62,191 nucleotides of DNA from Desulfovibrionaceae bacterium (GTDB taxonomy: Bacteria; Desulfobacterota; Desulfovibrionia; Desulfovibrionales; Desulfovibrionaceae). Location: positions 1-62,191 of the forward strand of contig JACCQI010000019.1 of assembly GCA_015709315.1 (NCBI GenBank). The letters run 5' to 3'. Made by a program: the position numbers and the translations under genes. The notes below the pieces were generated by a model. It ran no database searches. It had not been told where the DNA came from and saw nothing but the letters and a program-made list of their open reading frames with translations. Shown here piece after piece: positions 1-7,468 of this stretch; position 1 is the stretch's first letter; the number at the start of each line of letters is the position of its first letter.

Positions 1-45
1 ATAGGAAAAGGATATTACAGATTGCCTTGACCTGAGGCCACATAG

Positions 46-114
46 GAAAAGTTTGGGAAGGGGGTCCGGGGGGAACCCTTTTCAAAGGGTTCCCCCCGGC
101 CGCCGGAGGCATTC
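46..114. repeat. Dispersed terminator-like repeat, copy A
   Basis: A perfect 13-bp stem (68-80 with 85-97) follows the stop of the minus-strand nuclease gene. It is bordered by the GCCGGAGGC and GGGGGTCC blocks that recur near 14790, 36812-36915, 3150-3207 and 62135-62191. Read on the minus strand it begins GCCTCCGGCGGCC, then hairpin, then CCGGACCCCC and a pyrimidine-rich tail. Its position after a stop codon suggests transcription termination, but the T-tract is poor. Confidence 0.6.
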
Positions 115-621
115 CTACTTCTCCCGTTTTCGCGGATGCGCCTTGCGCCATTGGGCGGGGGGCATTTTCAGGCCGCCTTGTTTCCAGAAGCCGTGCTTCC
201 TGTCCTCGGCCAGATGTTCGGCGGCCTTGAGGCGGGAGTAGTGGCGGGTATTGGGCTTGACCTTGACGGCCACTGCCAGTCCGGCTTTGAGGAGCTCCTC
301 GTTGAGCATTTTGCCGTCCCGGTGGACGTAGGCCAGAACCCGGCCATAGCGGTCGAGCTTGTCCCTGTCGAGTTCGAGGCGCAGCCGGTGGCCGTGGCAG
401 AAGCGCAGGGAGAACTCCTTGGCTTCCCGGCCGTATTCCTGCTTGAACTCGGGAGCGTCCACGCCGATGAGGCGGACTTCCATGGACCGGCCCCCGGCCT
501 CCACGAGCAGGGAATCGCCGTCGATGATTTTGATGAAGGCGGCCATTTGGGCGCGGACCGGGGCGGCCAGCAGCAGGGCGGCCAAAAAGATACATGGGGC
601 AAGGCGGTTGCGTGAATGCAT
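115..621 (-). CDS. Secreted thermonuclease-family (SNase) endonuclease
   Basis: The 168-residue product has an N-terminal signal peptide (about residues 1-25, ending PVRAQ), so it probably acts outside the cytoplasm. A staphylococcal-nuclease fold follows. The motifs seen are DGD (34-36), R50, VDAPE (D55, E58) and DRYGR (90-94), matching the Ca2+-binding and catalytic Arg/Glu positions of the family. The tail is short and basic. An alternative ATG at 633 would add four residues; neither start has a clear ribosome-binding site. The gene diverges from the MBL-fold gene and ends in repeat copy A. Confidence 0.85.
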   Translation of the reverse strand: MHSRNRLAPCIFLAALLLAAPVRAQMAAFIKIIDGDSLLVEAGGRSMEVRLIGVDAPEFKQEYGREAKEFSLRFCHGHRLRLELDRDKLDRYGRVLAYVHRDGKMLNEELLKAGLAVAVKVKPNTRHYSRLKAAEHLAEDRKHGFWKQGGLKMPPAQWRKAHPRKREK

Positions 622-675
622 GGGATGGAGCATAAAACAATTCGTTTGACCATTCCAGCACATGCGGAGGATATC

Positions 676-1512
676 ATGGAACTGACATTTCTTGTGGACA
701 ACAATTCGCTGACAGGCACCCAGTTCTTGGCGGAACCGGCCCTCTCGATGTTCATTCGGGACGGGGAAAAACGGGTGTTGTTCGACGCCGGGTATTCGGA
801 CGCGTTCCTGAAGAACGCGCAGCGCAAATCCATCGATCTGCTGCACCTGGACTGGATCGTGCTGTCGCACGGCCATTTCGATCACACCTGGGGGCTGGAT
901 ATTCTGATCCGGCACTATTTCGAGGCGGCCATCCACGGGCAAAAAAATGTGCGGCCCATGCTCACGGCGCACCCTGCGGCGTTCACGGCCAAGCGCAAGA
1001 GCGTGGTGCCGGAGCTGGGCATGCTCCTGGCAGAGGAGAAGCTGTCCACCCAGTTCGACCTGAATCTGAGCGACAAGCCGGTGTGGCTGACGGACCGGCT
1101 GGTGGTCCTGGGCGAGATCGAGCGGGTGATGGATTTCGAGCCGCCCGCCCCGCTGGGCGAGCGCCGGGAGAAGAACGGCTGGGTGGAGGACGACCTGCCG
1201 GACGACACGGCCATGGCCTATGTTTCGGAGACCGGGCTGGTGGTCATCGCGGGCTGCGCCCATACCGGCATCTGCAACACCGTGGAGCAGGCCCGGCGGG
1301 TGACGGGCGTGAGCAACGTGCGCGTGGTGCTCGGCGGATTCCATCTGCAAAAGGCCAAGCTTGAGCGGCTGGACCCGACCACGGACTACCTGGCCGACTT
1401 GGACCTGGAAGCGCTCTACTGCTGCCACTGCACGGACCTGGCTGGCAAGATCGCCCTGGCTCGCAAATGCCCGGTCAAGGAAGTCGGATCAGGGCTGACC
1501 TTGGAATTCTGA
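676..1512 (+). CDS. MBL-fold metallo-hydrolase
   Basis: The 278-residue protein carries the metallo-beta-lactamase signature HGHFDH (H65, H67, D69, H70) plus downstream metal-ligand candidates in AGCAHTG and GGFHL. The overall pattern resembles the cytosolic dihydropterin/ribofuranosylaminobenzene-phosphate-synthase-like branch of the superfamily, which acts on phosphoester or thioester substrates; the substrate cannot be read from sequence. The start was set at 676 because GCGGAGG lies six bases upstream; an upstream in-frame ATG at 616 overlaps the divergent gene. No signal peptide is seen. Confidence 0.82.
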   Translation: MELTFLVDNNSLTGTQFLAEPALSMFIRDGEKRVLFDAGYSDAFLKNAQRKSIDLLHLDWIVLSHGHFDHTWGLDILIRHYFEAAIHGQKNVRPMLTAHPAAFTAKRKSVVPELGMLLAEEKLSTQFDLNLSDKPVWLTDRLVVLGEIERVMDFEPPAPLGERREKNGWVEDDLPDDTAMAYVSETGLVVIAGCAHTGICNTVEQARRVTGVSNVRVVLGGFHLQKAKLERLDPTTDYLADLDLEALYCCHCTDLAGKIALARKCPVKEVGSGLTLEF

Positions 1513-1639
1513 TGCCCTCGGGCCTCAGCCGTTAGCGAGTCTTCAGGCTTGACGGAAAAGGGGTGCGGTGATCGGCCGGGAGAAGAGCAACGCCTTTGAA
1601 AATGATAGTTTTCCCCTTTTCCCCGGACCTCTCCCAAAA

Positions 1640-1663
1640 GGGGCCTCCCCGAAGGAAGGCCCC
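1640..1663 (-). terminator. Terminator after the capsid/decoration genes
   Basis: A 7-bp stem (1640-1646 with 1657-1663) is followed on the minus strand by CTTTTGG. It lies about 40 bp past the stop of the small decoration-like gene, so it is probably the operon terminator. The U-run is short. Confidence 0.5.
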
Positions 1664-1704
1664 GACTGGAGGAGGGTATGCCCCATGTTCGGGTTCGGTG
1701 CCGC

Positions 1705-1953
1705 CTAGGCTCCGCCGGCCACGGTGACCACGCCGTCCGTGTTGGCGGCTACCAGCATGTCCACGGCCTCGGCCATGTCCGCGCCGGTGCAGGCGATGAT
1801 GATGTCGCCGGTGTCCAGGGTATAGTCCACCACAGCCTCGTCAAAGTAGCCGGAAGCCGTCACGGTCCCGGCCGCGTCTTCGGTGCGGTAGAGGAACAGC
1901 TGCTGGCCGGGAACCCCGCCCATGAGCCGCATGTCTTCACTTTCGTATGCCAT
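1705..1953 (-). CDS. Small phage head-decoration-like protein
   Basis: This 82-residue protein has the pattern [15 protein letters not shown], then a GYFD segment, then GDIIIA, ending in a small Ala/Gly/Val-rich tail. From memory, short beta-rich proteins of this kind commonly follow the capsid gene in tailed-phage genomes and may decorate the head or fibre; the exact role is inferred. AAGGAGTAAT precedes the ATG. It lies 67 bp downstream of the capsid gene on the same strand, separated by a strong hairpin. No tail, portal or terminase gene is nearby. Confidence 0.6.
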   Translation of the reverse strand: MAYESEDMRLMGGVPGQQLFLYRTEDAAGTVTASGYFDEAVVDYTLDTGDIIIACTGADMAEAVDMLVAANTDGVVTVAGGA

Positions 1954-1974
1954 TGTGTATTACTCCTTGTGTTT

Positions 1975-1999
1975 CGGAAGGGGGACGCGCCCCCTTCCG
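1975..1999 (-). promoter_or_regulatory. Intercistronic hairpin between capsid and decoration genes
   Basis: A perfect 10-bp G/C-rich stem (1975-1984 with 1990-1999, loop ACGCG) sits between the two cistrons. On the minus strand it is followed by AAACAC, not a U-run, so it is unlikely to be a full terminator. It could protect the upstream message or set the ratio of the two proteins. Confidence 0.55.
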
Positions 2000-2020
2000 G
2001 TTGGATTTTGGGGGACGCGG

Positions 2021-2851
2021 CTAAACGATGGTCGCGTCGTCGTCGCACAGGATCTCGATGACGCCTTCCGGGTCGATGAGGCAGGCGCCGGCCGAGAGCA
2101 TGTGGTCCACCAGGTGGGCGGCCTTTTCCGGCACCCAGTCCACGAACGCCTGGACCTTCTGGCCCTCGGCCAGGCCCGCGGCGTTGCGGTGGTAGATGTA
2201 GCATTTGCGGGTGCCGGATTCCACGGGCAGCCCGGTGTGGAACATCCAGGTGATGCCCAGCCAGGTGCGGGACTCGGTTCCCTTGAGCCAGGGATACTGC
2301 TCGCCCGCGAAGTCGCTGGACTTGAACTCCTGGATGTTCAGCAGCTCGTTCCACTGGTGCGGGCCGACCAGGGCAAAGCGGTGGCCGTCGTCGGGCACGT
2401 CGCTGGCGTTGAGGGTGCCGAACGCCTGAAGGATCTTGTCCTTGGTCAGGCCGGAGGCGGATTCGGCCACCACGTTGGCGGCGCCGTCGAGCTTGGTGAT
2501 GATCAGCTCGTCGATCTTGCGGCCCAGCGCCCAGGCCCCGGCGTCGGCGGCCACCTGCTTCTCGTCGCTCTTGTCCTTGAGCTCGTCGAGCTTGTCGACG
2601 TACTCGGCGGCGTACCAGTCGGACAGGGTGCAGGACACGTTGGAGTGGTTGAGGTTCATGAGCGGCACGTTGCCGTGGCGGGTCTTCCTGCCCGCAGCGC
2701 CCCGGCCGACCTTCTGGAAGACGCACTTGGAGCCTTCCACGCCTTCCTGGAGGCGGACGGTCTGGCGCAGCTTGGAGCCTCGGGCCTGATATGCCTGATG
2801 CACCATTTCCACGTATTGTGTGACAAAACCATTGCTGACGGTCGTGGACAT
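2021..2851 (-). CDS. Phage major-capsid-like protein (orphan)
   Basis: The 276-residue protein resembles phage capsid proteins annotated as a stand-alone capsid family (Phage_capsid_2-like). It has an N-terminal segment FVTQYVEMVHQAYQARGSKL, a central ALGRKIDELIITKLDGAAN helix region, and an F-ALVGPHQWNELL segment with a conserved Trp-rich middle. It lacks the cargo-peptide-operon context of encapsulins. The reading frame is intact and a good AAGGAGAAATCA site precedes the ATG. The only phage-like neighbour is the small downstream gene. It could be a domesticated head gene, part of a dispersed gene-transfer-agent, or a prophage remnant that has kept its coding capacity. Confidence 0.68.
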   Translation of the reverse strand: MSTTVSNGFVTQYVEMVHQAYQARGSKLRQTVRLQEGVEGSKCVFQKVGRGAAGRKTRHGNVPLMNLNHSNVSCTLSDWYAAEYVDKLDELKDKSDEKQVAADAGAWALGRKIDELIITKLDGAANVVAESASGLTKDKILQAFGTLNASDVPDDGHRFALVGPHQWNELLNIQEFKSSDFAGEQYPWLKGTESRTWLGITWMFHTGLPVESGTRKCYIYHRNAAGLAEGQKVQAFVDWVPEKAAHLVDHMLSAGACLIDPEGVIEILCDDDATIV

Positions 2852-3123
2852 TGATTTCTCCTTTGTCCGTTGAGGGTGATACAGACCGGGTGTCCGGGCT
2901 GCATCCCCGCAACGGGTGTCCGGGGCCGAAAGCGAAGCCGTTCCGCATTCGTCCGCCGGGCCGTGGGGAGACCTCCGGGCCGGGTGCGAAACCCTACCAC
3001 GGGATTTTTGATAAACCCGGTTTTGTCAAAGAATGCACAGTAAAAACAGCCTATGGGATAAAATTAGCGCTTGACAGAGTTCTAGCCTGGAGTCCGAAGA
3101 AGTCCCGGGACGACTGGCGACAG
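2852..3123. other. Gene-free leader upstream of capsid gene
   Basis: No gene is seen. On the minus strand this is the presumed promoter and leader of the capsid pair, with an operator-like palindrome at 3007-3030. Two copies of the direct repeat GGGTGTCCGGG occur near 2888-2922. Confidence 0.5.
3007..3030. promoter_or_regulatory. Operator-like imperfect palindrome with TTGACA
   Basis: The 24-bp segment is an interrupted palindrome with TTTGA and TCAAA ends around a central CCGG. About 20 of 24 positions are symmetric. On the minus strand it contains a perfect TTGACA at 3029-3024, so it overlaps a likely -35 box for the capsid operon; a convincing -10 was not found. A repressor site is inferred. 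Confidence 0.4.
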
Positions 3124-3207
3124 CAGGCCACACACCCCGAGCGAAGCGAGCGCCAAAAAGTTTTGGAAAAGAAGGGGATGGGGGGCCGGGGGAAGGGGAG
3201 GCTCACC
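3124..3207 (-). repeat. Dispersed terminator-like repeat, copy B
   Basis: Directly after the stop of the cyclase gene, the minus strand reads GCCTCC, CCCCCGGCCCCCC, ATCCCCTTCTTTTCC and AAAACTTTTTGG. These are the same blocks as in copies C and D but without the internal long hairpin. The AGCGAAGCGAGCG stretch at its outer edge resembles the end of copy C. Confidence 0.6.
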
Positions 3208-3846
3208 CTACAGCGTCACCCCGACGGCGCGGACCGGGGAGGCTTCGCCGTCGGCGATCCGCAGGGGCAGGCAGGCGAACAGGAAATCCTGCGGCGGCAG
3301 TTCGCCGAGGTTGGTCAGGTTTTCCGCAATGACCAGGCCGTGGTCGAAGAGGATGTGGTGCGCGGGCAAATCCTTGGAGCCGATGGAGTCCGGGGACGGG
3401 GTGTCCAGGCCGATGCCCTTGAGCCCCAGGCCGGAGAGGAACCGGGCCGCGGTTTCGGAAAGCACGGGAAACCCGTCCCGGTAATACCGATCGGTCAGCC
3501 AGTGGCGGTCCCAGCCGGTCCGCAGCAGGACGAAATCCAGGGCCTCGACGTCGGCCAGACGGGCGAGATCGGGCTGGCCGATCACGGGCCGGGCCAGGGC
3601 GGTCAGGTCGACCACGGCCGCCCAACCGAGGAAGTTGTCCGGGCCGAGCCAGTCCAGGCCGGGCGCGTCCGCAAAGAGATGGGCCGCCGCGTCCACGTGC
3701 GTGCCCGTGTGCGACCCCATGGACAGGGAGGTCTGGGCGAACCCGTCGCGGTGGATGAAACAGGTGCGCCGCAGGTTGGGCGGCTCGTCGCCGGGAAAGA
3801 CCGGCATGCCGGTACGGACGGGATGGCTCAGGTCGATGGTCTGCAT
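3208..3846 (-). CDS. Cyclase/kynurenine-formamidase-family hydrolase
   Basis: The 212-residue protein begins IDLSHPV and carries the family metal-binding motif HTGTHVDAAAH (H46, H50, D52, H56). This identifies the PF04199 'cyclase' fold, Zn/Mn-dependent amidases that include kynurenine formamidase and isatin hydrolase. Tryptophan-degradation neighbours are absent, so the substrate is open. It is the last gene of a probable mobA-dus-cyclase operon, nine bases downstream of the dihydrouridine synthase gene. Confidence 0.82.
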   Translation of the reverse strand: MQTIDLSHPVRTGMPVFPGDEPPNLRRTCFIHRDGFAQTSLSMGSHTGTHVDAAAHLFADAPGLDWLGPDNFLGWAAVVDLTALARPVIGQPDLARLADVEALDFVLLRTGWDRHWLTDRYYRDGFPVLSETAARFLSGLGLKGIGLDTPSPDSIGSKDLPAHHILFDHGLVIAENLTNLGELPPQDFLFACLPLRIADGEASPVRAVGVTL

Positions 3847-3854
3847 GGCGTGCC

Positions 3855-4892
3855 TCAGGTGTTGTGGAGGTTCATGTTCGGGCGCTTTACCAGCGGCATG
3901 CCCGGCTTGACGTGGGCCTCGGCCACGGCCCGGATGTCGTCCATGGACTTGGCGGCCAGAAACTTGGATTGCAGGCTGTGGCCAAAGGAGAAGTTGGCCG
4001 CGAAATACACGGTGAACAGCTTATAGCGCTTGAGCGCGAGGATCGGGTCGAAGTCCCGGTCCAGGGCGTCGGCCAGCCGCAGGGCGTAGTCGCGGAAGCA
4101 GGTGTCGGGCGGCGTGAAGCCTTGCGTCCACTCGGCGAACAGCCAGGGCCGGGCCACGGCCATGCGGCCCACGGACACGCCGTCGCAGCCGGTCTGTTCG
4201 AGCATGTCCAGGCAGTCCTCGGGGGTGATCACGTCCCCGTTGCCGAAGACCGGGATGGACACGGCCCCGGCAATGGCCTTGATGTGCTCGCGCACGGGCG
4301 GGCGGGTGCGCCTGTCCGGGGCCACGCGCGGGTGGAAGACCAGGCAGTCCACGCCCGCCGCCTCGAACCGCCGGGCCAGGTCCTCGGCGGGCCGGATGTC
4401 CGGGGTCCAGCCGGTGCGGAACTTGACGAACAGGGGGATGGACACGGCCTCGCGCACGGCCTGGACGGCGGCCAGGGCGGCGTCCGGACGCTTGAGCAGG
4501 GCCGCGCCCGCGTCGCGCTTGACGATGCCCGGCACCGTGCAGCCCATGTTGATGTCCACGCCGAAAAATCCCTCCCGCTCCACACGCTCGGCCGCCGGGA
4601 CCAGGTCCTCGGGCGTGGCCCCCGCGATCTGGCAGACCAGGCGCGGCAGCTCCTCCTCGCGCCAGCGGAAGACCGGCGACTTGCGCGGATTCTCGGTGGG
4701 CAGCGCCCTGGCCCCGCACATCTCGGTGAAGGCCAGCCCGCAGCCGCCGTATTCGTCCAGCACCCGGCGGTAGGAGATATGCCCCAGCCCGGCCATGGGC
4801 GCGAGCCACAGCCGATTGGCCACGGGCCTGCCGCCGATGGAAAGGGGCCGGTTCAGCAGACCGGCCAGGGCGTTCGACGCTGCGGGAGCCAT
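3855..4892 (-). CDS. dus: tRNA-dihydrouridine synthase
   Basis: The 345-residue flavoprotein reduces uridines in tRNA to dihydrouridine with NADPH and FMN. Visible features are APMAG near residue 31, the catalytic-Cys motif DINMGC (C118), a VKFRTG strand (Lys near 157) and FGNGDV and DGVSVGRMA phosphate-binding loops. The Cys is followed by TVP instead of the usual P, a small deviation. The C-terminal helical domain (KRYKLF) is present. The start at 4892 was chosen because the longer frame reads back into mobA. It resembles the DusB group; the exact uridine position is not inferable. Confidence 0.88.
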   Translation of the reverse strand: MAPAASNALAGLLNRPLSIGGRPVANRLWLAPMAGLGHISYRRVLDEYGGCGLAFTEMCGARALPTENPRKSPVFRWREEELPRLVCQIAGATPEDLVPAAERVEREGFFGVDINMGCTVPGIVKRDAGAALLKRPDAALAAVQAVREAVSIPLFVKFRTGWTPDIRPAEDLARRFEAAGVDCLVFHPRVAPDRRTRPPVREHIKAIAGAVSIPVFGNGDVITPEDCLDMLEQTGCDGVSVGRMAVARPWLFAEWTQGFTPPDTCFRDYALRLADALDRDFDPILALKRYKLFTVYFAANFSFGHSLQSKFLAAKSMDDIRAVAEAHVKPGMPLVKRPNMNLHNT

Positions 4893-4899
4893 GGCGGGT

Positions 4900-5505
4900 C
4901 TAGAGGCCCAGTTCCTCGGCCAGGCGCTCGGCCTGCCGGAGGTCGTCCGGGGCGTTGACGTTGAAGAAGGACACCTGGCCCGGGTCGCCGGGCAAAAGCC
5001 GGGCAATGGGCACTTCCTTGACCGCCACGTGCTCGAAGAAACGGATGATCTTGAAGTCCTCCCGTTGGAGCTGGGCCTCGATGAACGGCAGGCAGCGCTT
5101 GGAATAGATCGCGCACAGCGGCTCGCGGTAGCCGTCTTCCTTCAGGGGGATGATCACGTCGAACTCGGGCGCGGCCTCGGCCAGGAGGCGCTCCACCAGG
5201 CCGGGTTGCAGGAACGGGGCGTCGCAGGCCGCGAAAAAGCCGTGGGAGGCGCGGATGGCGCACAGCCCGGCGTGGATGCCCGTCAGGGAGGAGCGCGCCG
5301 CGAAACGGTCCTCGGCCACGGGCAGGTTGTAGATCGCAAAGTCTTCGGCCTCGCGGGCCGAGATGACGATCTCGGAGAACAGGGGGCGGTACACGGCCAG
5401 CAGCCGGTCCAGAATGGTCCGGTCGCCGATGCCCAGAAAAGCCTTTTTCACGTGGCCCATGCGGGTGCCGAGTCCCCCGGCCAGTATGACGCCTGCGATG
5501 TCCAT
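4900..5505 (-). CDS. mobA: Molybdenum cofactor guanylyltransferase-like protein
   Basis: The 201-residue cytosolic protein has the nucleotidyltransferase signature ILAGGLGTRMG (7-17) and a FAACDAPFL metal-binding strand near residue 94, as in MobA, which attaches GMP to molybdopterin. The usual DKA after RMG is replaced by HVKKA, and the C-terminus has the FFNVNAPDDL segment typical of MobA. It is the first gene of the operon and diverges from the alpha/beta-hydrolase gene. Molybdopterin-guanine enzymes such as formate dehydrogenase are expected in this lineage. Confidence 0.85.
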   Translation of the reverse strand: MDIAGVILAGGLGTRMGHVKKAFLGIGDRTILDRLLAVYRPLFSEIVISAREAEDFAIYNLPVAEDRFAARSSLTGIHAGLCAIRASHGFFAACDAPFLQPGLVERLLAEAAPEFDVIIPLKEDGYREPLCAIYSKRCLPFIEAQLQREDFKIIRFFEHVAVKEVPIARLLPGDPGQVSFFNVNAPDDLRQAERLAEELGL

Positions 5506-5578
5506 GAACGCAGACTAGATCAAGCGCAGGCAAATGGGAAGGGTCCACAATCGGGCGCAACCCGTGTATGGTCCCCCT

Positions 5579-6433
5579 ATGTGGACGGCAATGAACATCG
5601 CGGGCTTTTTGGCCCTGGCCTATGTGGTCCTCGCGGCCTGGATGTACTTCTCCCAGGGCAGCCTGGTCTATTATCCCAGGCCGGAACTGGCGGCAACGCC
5701 CAACGACGCCGGACTGGCCTACGAGGACGTGTTTCTGGCCTCCGGCCCGGAGACCACCATCCACGCCTGGTGGCTGCCGCACGAGCGGTCCCGGCTCACG
5801 CTGCTCTTTTCCCACGGCAACGGCGGCAACATCTCGCACAGGCTGGATACCCTGCGCATCTTCCACAACCTGGGGCTGTCGGTGCTGATCTACGACTACG
5901 CGGGATACGGCCGGAGCAACGGCAGTCCGAGCGAGGAGGCGACCAGGGCGGACGCACGGGCCGCCTGGCGCTGGCTGACCAGGGAGCGCGGCATCAACCC
6001 CGGCTCCATCGTCCTGTTCGGCCGCAGCCTGGGCGGGGCCGTGGCCGCCGAGCTGGCCGCGCACGTCCACGGCCGGGGCGAGCCGCCCGCCGGACTGATC
6101 CTGGAATCCACCTTCACCTCCATCCCGGACATGGGCGCGCTCCTGTATCCGTGGCTGCCGGTGCGGCTTTTGTCCCGCTTCAACTACGACAGCCGGGAGG
6201 CCCTGCGGTCCGTGGCCTTGCCCGCCCTGTTCCTGCACAGCCGGGATGACGACATCATCCCGTTCGAGTTGGGCAGGCGGCTCCACGACGCCTATGCCGG
6301 ACCCAAGACCTTCCAGGAGCTGCGGGGCGACCACAACACCGGCTTCCTCCACACCGGGCAGGCCTACGCGGACGGCCTAAACCGCTTCCTTTCCGGGCTT
6401 GAGCCGCCCGTACACGGGGGAGCCGTGCAATGA
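5579..6433 (+). CDS. Membrane-anchored alpha/beta-hydrolase
   Basis: The 284-residue protein starts with one hydrophobic segment (residues 5-25) and then an alpha/beta-hydrolase domain. It has the oxyanion strand FSHGNGGN, a nucleophile elbow GRSLGG, an acid in LHSRDDDIIP, and a late HNTG histidine, giving a plausible Ser-Asp-His triad. The pattern matches the BEM46/YfhR-like family of membrane-tethered hydrolases with unknown substrates. The first ATG after the divergent promoter region was used; ATG 5591 and an upstream ATG at 5534 are alternatives without good ribosome sites. It overlaps the next gene by four bases. Confidence 0.82.
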   Translation: MWTAMNIAGFLALAYVVLAAWMYFSQGSLVYYPRPELAATPNDAGLAYEDVFLASGPETTIHAWWLPHERSRLTLLFSHGNGGNISHRLDTLRIFHNLGLSVLIYDYAGYGRSNGSPSEEATRADARAAWRWLTRERGINPGSIVLFGRSLGGAVAAELAAHVHGRGEPPAGLILESTFTSIPDMGALLYPWLPVRLLSRFNYDSREALRSVALPALFLHSRDDDIIPFELGRRLHDAYAGPKTFQELRGDHNTGFLHTGQAYADGLNRFLSGLEPPVHGGAVQ

Positions 6434-6882
6434 CCGACGGGCAGATGCTCCTGCCGGCGGACGCGGTCCTGGCGGCCCACTTCCTGATCGCGGCCTTCAA
6501 TGCGCTGAGCCTGCCGGTCATCTGGCTGGGCGGGTTGCTCGGCTGGCGGTTCGTCCGCAACCCGTGGTTCCGCTTTTCCCACGTGGGGCTGATGGGCTTT
6601 GTGCTGGCCGAGACCGTGGCCGGGGCGCTCTGTCCCCTGACGGTCTGGGAAACGGCCCTGCGACGAGCGGCCGGGCACGGCCCGGCGGGCGAAGGGCAGA
6701 CCTTCGTGGGTTACTGGCTGGGCAGGCTGCTCTTTCACGACTTCACCCAGACGCAGTTCGCCGTGGCCTACGGCCTGTTCTTCGGCCTGATCCTTTTGAC
6801 CCTGCTGCTGGTGCCGGTGGGGCGGACGCGGAAAAAACTGCCTGAATCCCGCCAGGGTGGAAAAGACAATAATCTGAAATAA
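6430..6882 (+). CDS. DUF2784 membrane protein
   Basis: This 150-residue protein has about four transmembrane segments. It contains the DUF2784 landmarks R-W-F-R-F-S-H, an ALCPLTVWE segment and F-V-G-YWLGRLLF. The function of the family is unknown. It overlaps the hydrolase gene by ATGA (translational coupling), so the two are probably co-expressed and may act together at the inner membrane. Confidence 0.8.
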   Translation: MTDGQMLLPADAVLAAHFLIAAFNALSLPVIWLGGLLGWRFVRNPWFRFSHVGLMGFVLAETVAGALCPLTVWETALRRAAGHGPAGEGQTFVGYWLGRLLFHDFTQTQFAVAYGLFFGLILLTLLLVPVGRTRKKLPESRQGGKDNNLK

Positions 6883-6945
6883 TTCAACTTCACAATAACT
6901 GCACGGGATTTGCTGTACCCTGCTCCAGCCCCAAGGAGGAACAAC

Positions 6946-7203
6946 ATGCCCGGCATCGAATCCGTACGGATACAGAAACCCGCAGTCGACAACGACCGCA
7001 TTCGCGAACTCAAAAACCGCGCCGCAGCCGCCCTGGACGACGCCCTGGGCGTGGTCGCGCAGAACCTGGGCCGCGAAGAGGCCCGCCGGGCCGACGTTTC
7101 CCTGGCCGGGCTGAACGGGCTTTCAGGTGACGACGCTCCGGCCCACAGCCTGAACATCGACCGGGTCATGGACCTCATCGCCGATCCGTTCGAGGACGAG
7201 TAG
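6946..7203 (+). CDS. Small soluble protein of unknown function
   Basis: The 85-residue acidic protein is mostly helical by composition (RIRELKNRAAAALDDALG) with a conserved-looking LNIDRVMDLIADPFEDE tail. AAGGAGGA lies 8 bp before the ATG, a strong start. No known family was recognised. It is followed by a good intrinsic terminator, so it is a genuine single-gene unit or the end of the preceding operon. Confidence 0.7.
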   Translation: MPGIESVRIQKPAVDNDRIRELKNRAAAALDDALGVVAQNLGREEARRADVSLAGLNGLSGDDAPAHSLNIDRVMDLIADPFEDE

Positions 7204-7233
7204 CCCTTCCGGGATACCGGCCCCTTTTTTACG

Positions 7234-7268
7234 GCGGACAGGCCTATTCAGGGGCCTGCCCGCTTTTG
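7234..7268 (+). terminator. Intrinsic terminator after the small protein gene
   Basis: An 11-bp stem with one mismatch (7234-7244 with 7253-7263) is followed by TTTTGTTCTT. It closes the transcript of the 85-residue protein gene. Confidence 0.8.
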
Positions 7269-7335
7269 TTCTTGCCTTTTCTCGTCCTCTTCAATATGTT
7301 GGCTTAATTGAATCTTCTTTATTTTTCCTGTCCCT

Positions 7336-7368
7336 GGCCGGTGACTCCGGCCCCTGCCCGGTTTTTTT
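7336..7368 (+). terminator. Second terminator-like hairpin with T7
   Basis: GGCCGG (7336-7341) pairs with CCGGCC (7347-7352). After a short C-rich spacer, seven T residues follow at 7362-7368. It lies in a gene-free stretch, so something short may be transcribed upstream or this backs up the terminator at 7234. Confidence 0.45.
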
Positions 7369-7400
7369 CCATTTTTATCTCCAAAGGTACCCGAAGGTTG

Positions 7401-7421
7401 CGGTCGACGGACCGTTTTTTT
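7401..7421 (+). terminator. Third terminator-like hairpin with T7
   Basis: CGGTC-GACG-GACCG (7401-7414) is followed directly by seven T residues (7415-7421). It insulates the promoter-like pair at 7434/7457 from upstream transcription. Confidence 0.6.
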
Positions 7422-7433
7422 CGTTGCGGAGTC

Positions 7434-7462
7434 TTGTGCTGATTTTTGGGGAGGCGTATAAA
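7434..7462 (+). promoter_or_regulatory. Sigma70-like promoter for candidate RNA
   Basis: TTGTGC (7434-7439) and TATAAA (7457-7462) are separated by exactly 17 bp. The -10 box matches five of six consensus bases, the -35 box three of six. Transcription would begin near 7469. Confidence 0.5.
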
Positions 7463-7468
7463 GGAATC

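Noticed and set aside
1596-1616. Fur-like box around GAAAATGATAGTTTTC
   Set aside because: Only part of the consensus matches and it lies between the 3' ends of two convergent genes, not at a promoter.
2021-2851. Encapsulin shell gene
   Set aside because: No cargo enzyme (peroxidase, ferritin-like) with a targeting tail lies beside it, and the downstream gene looks phage-derived.
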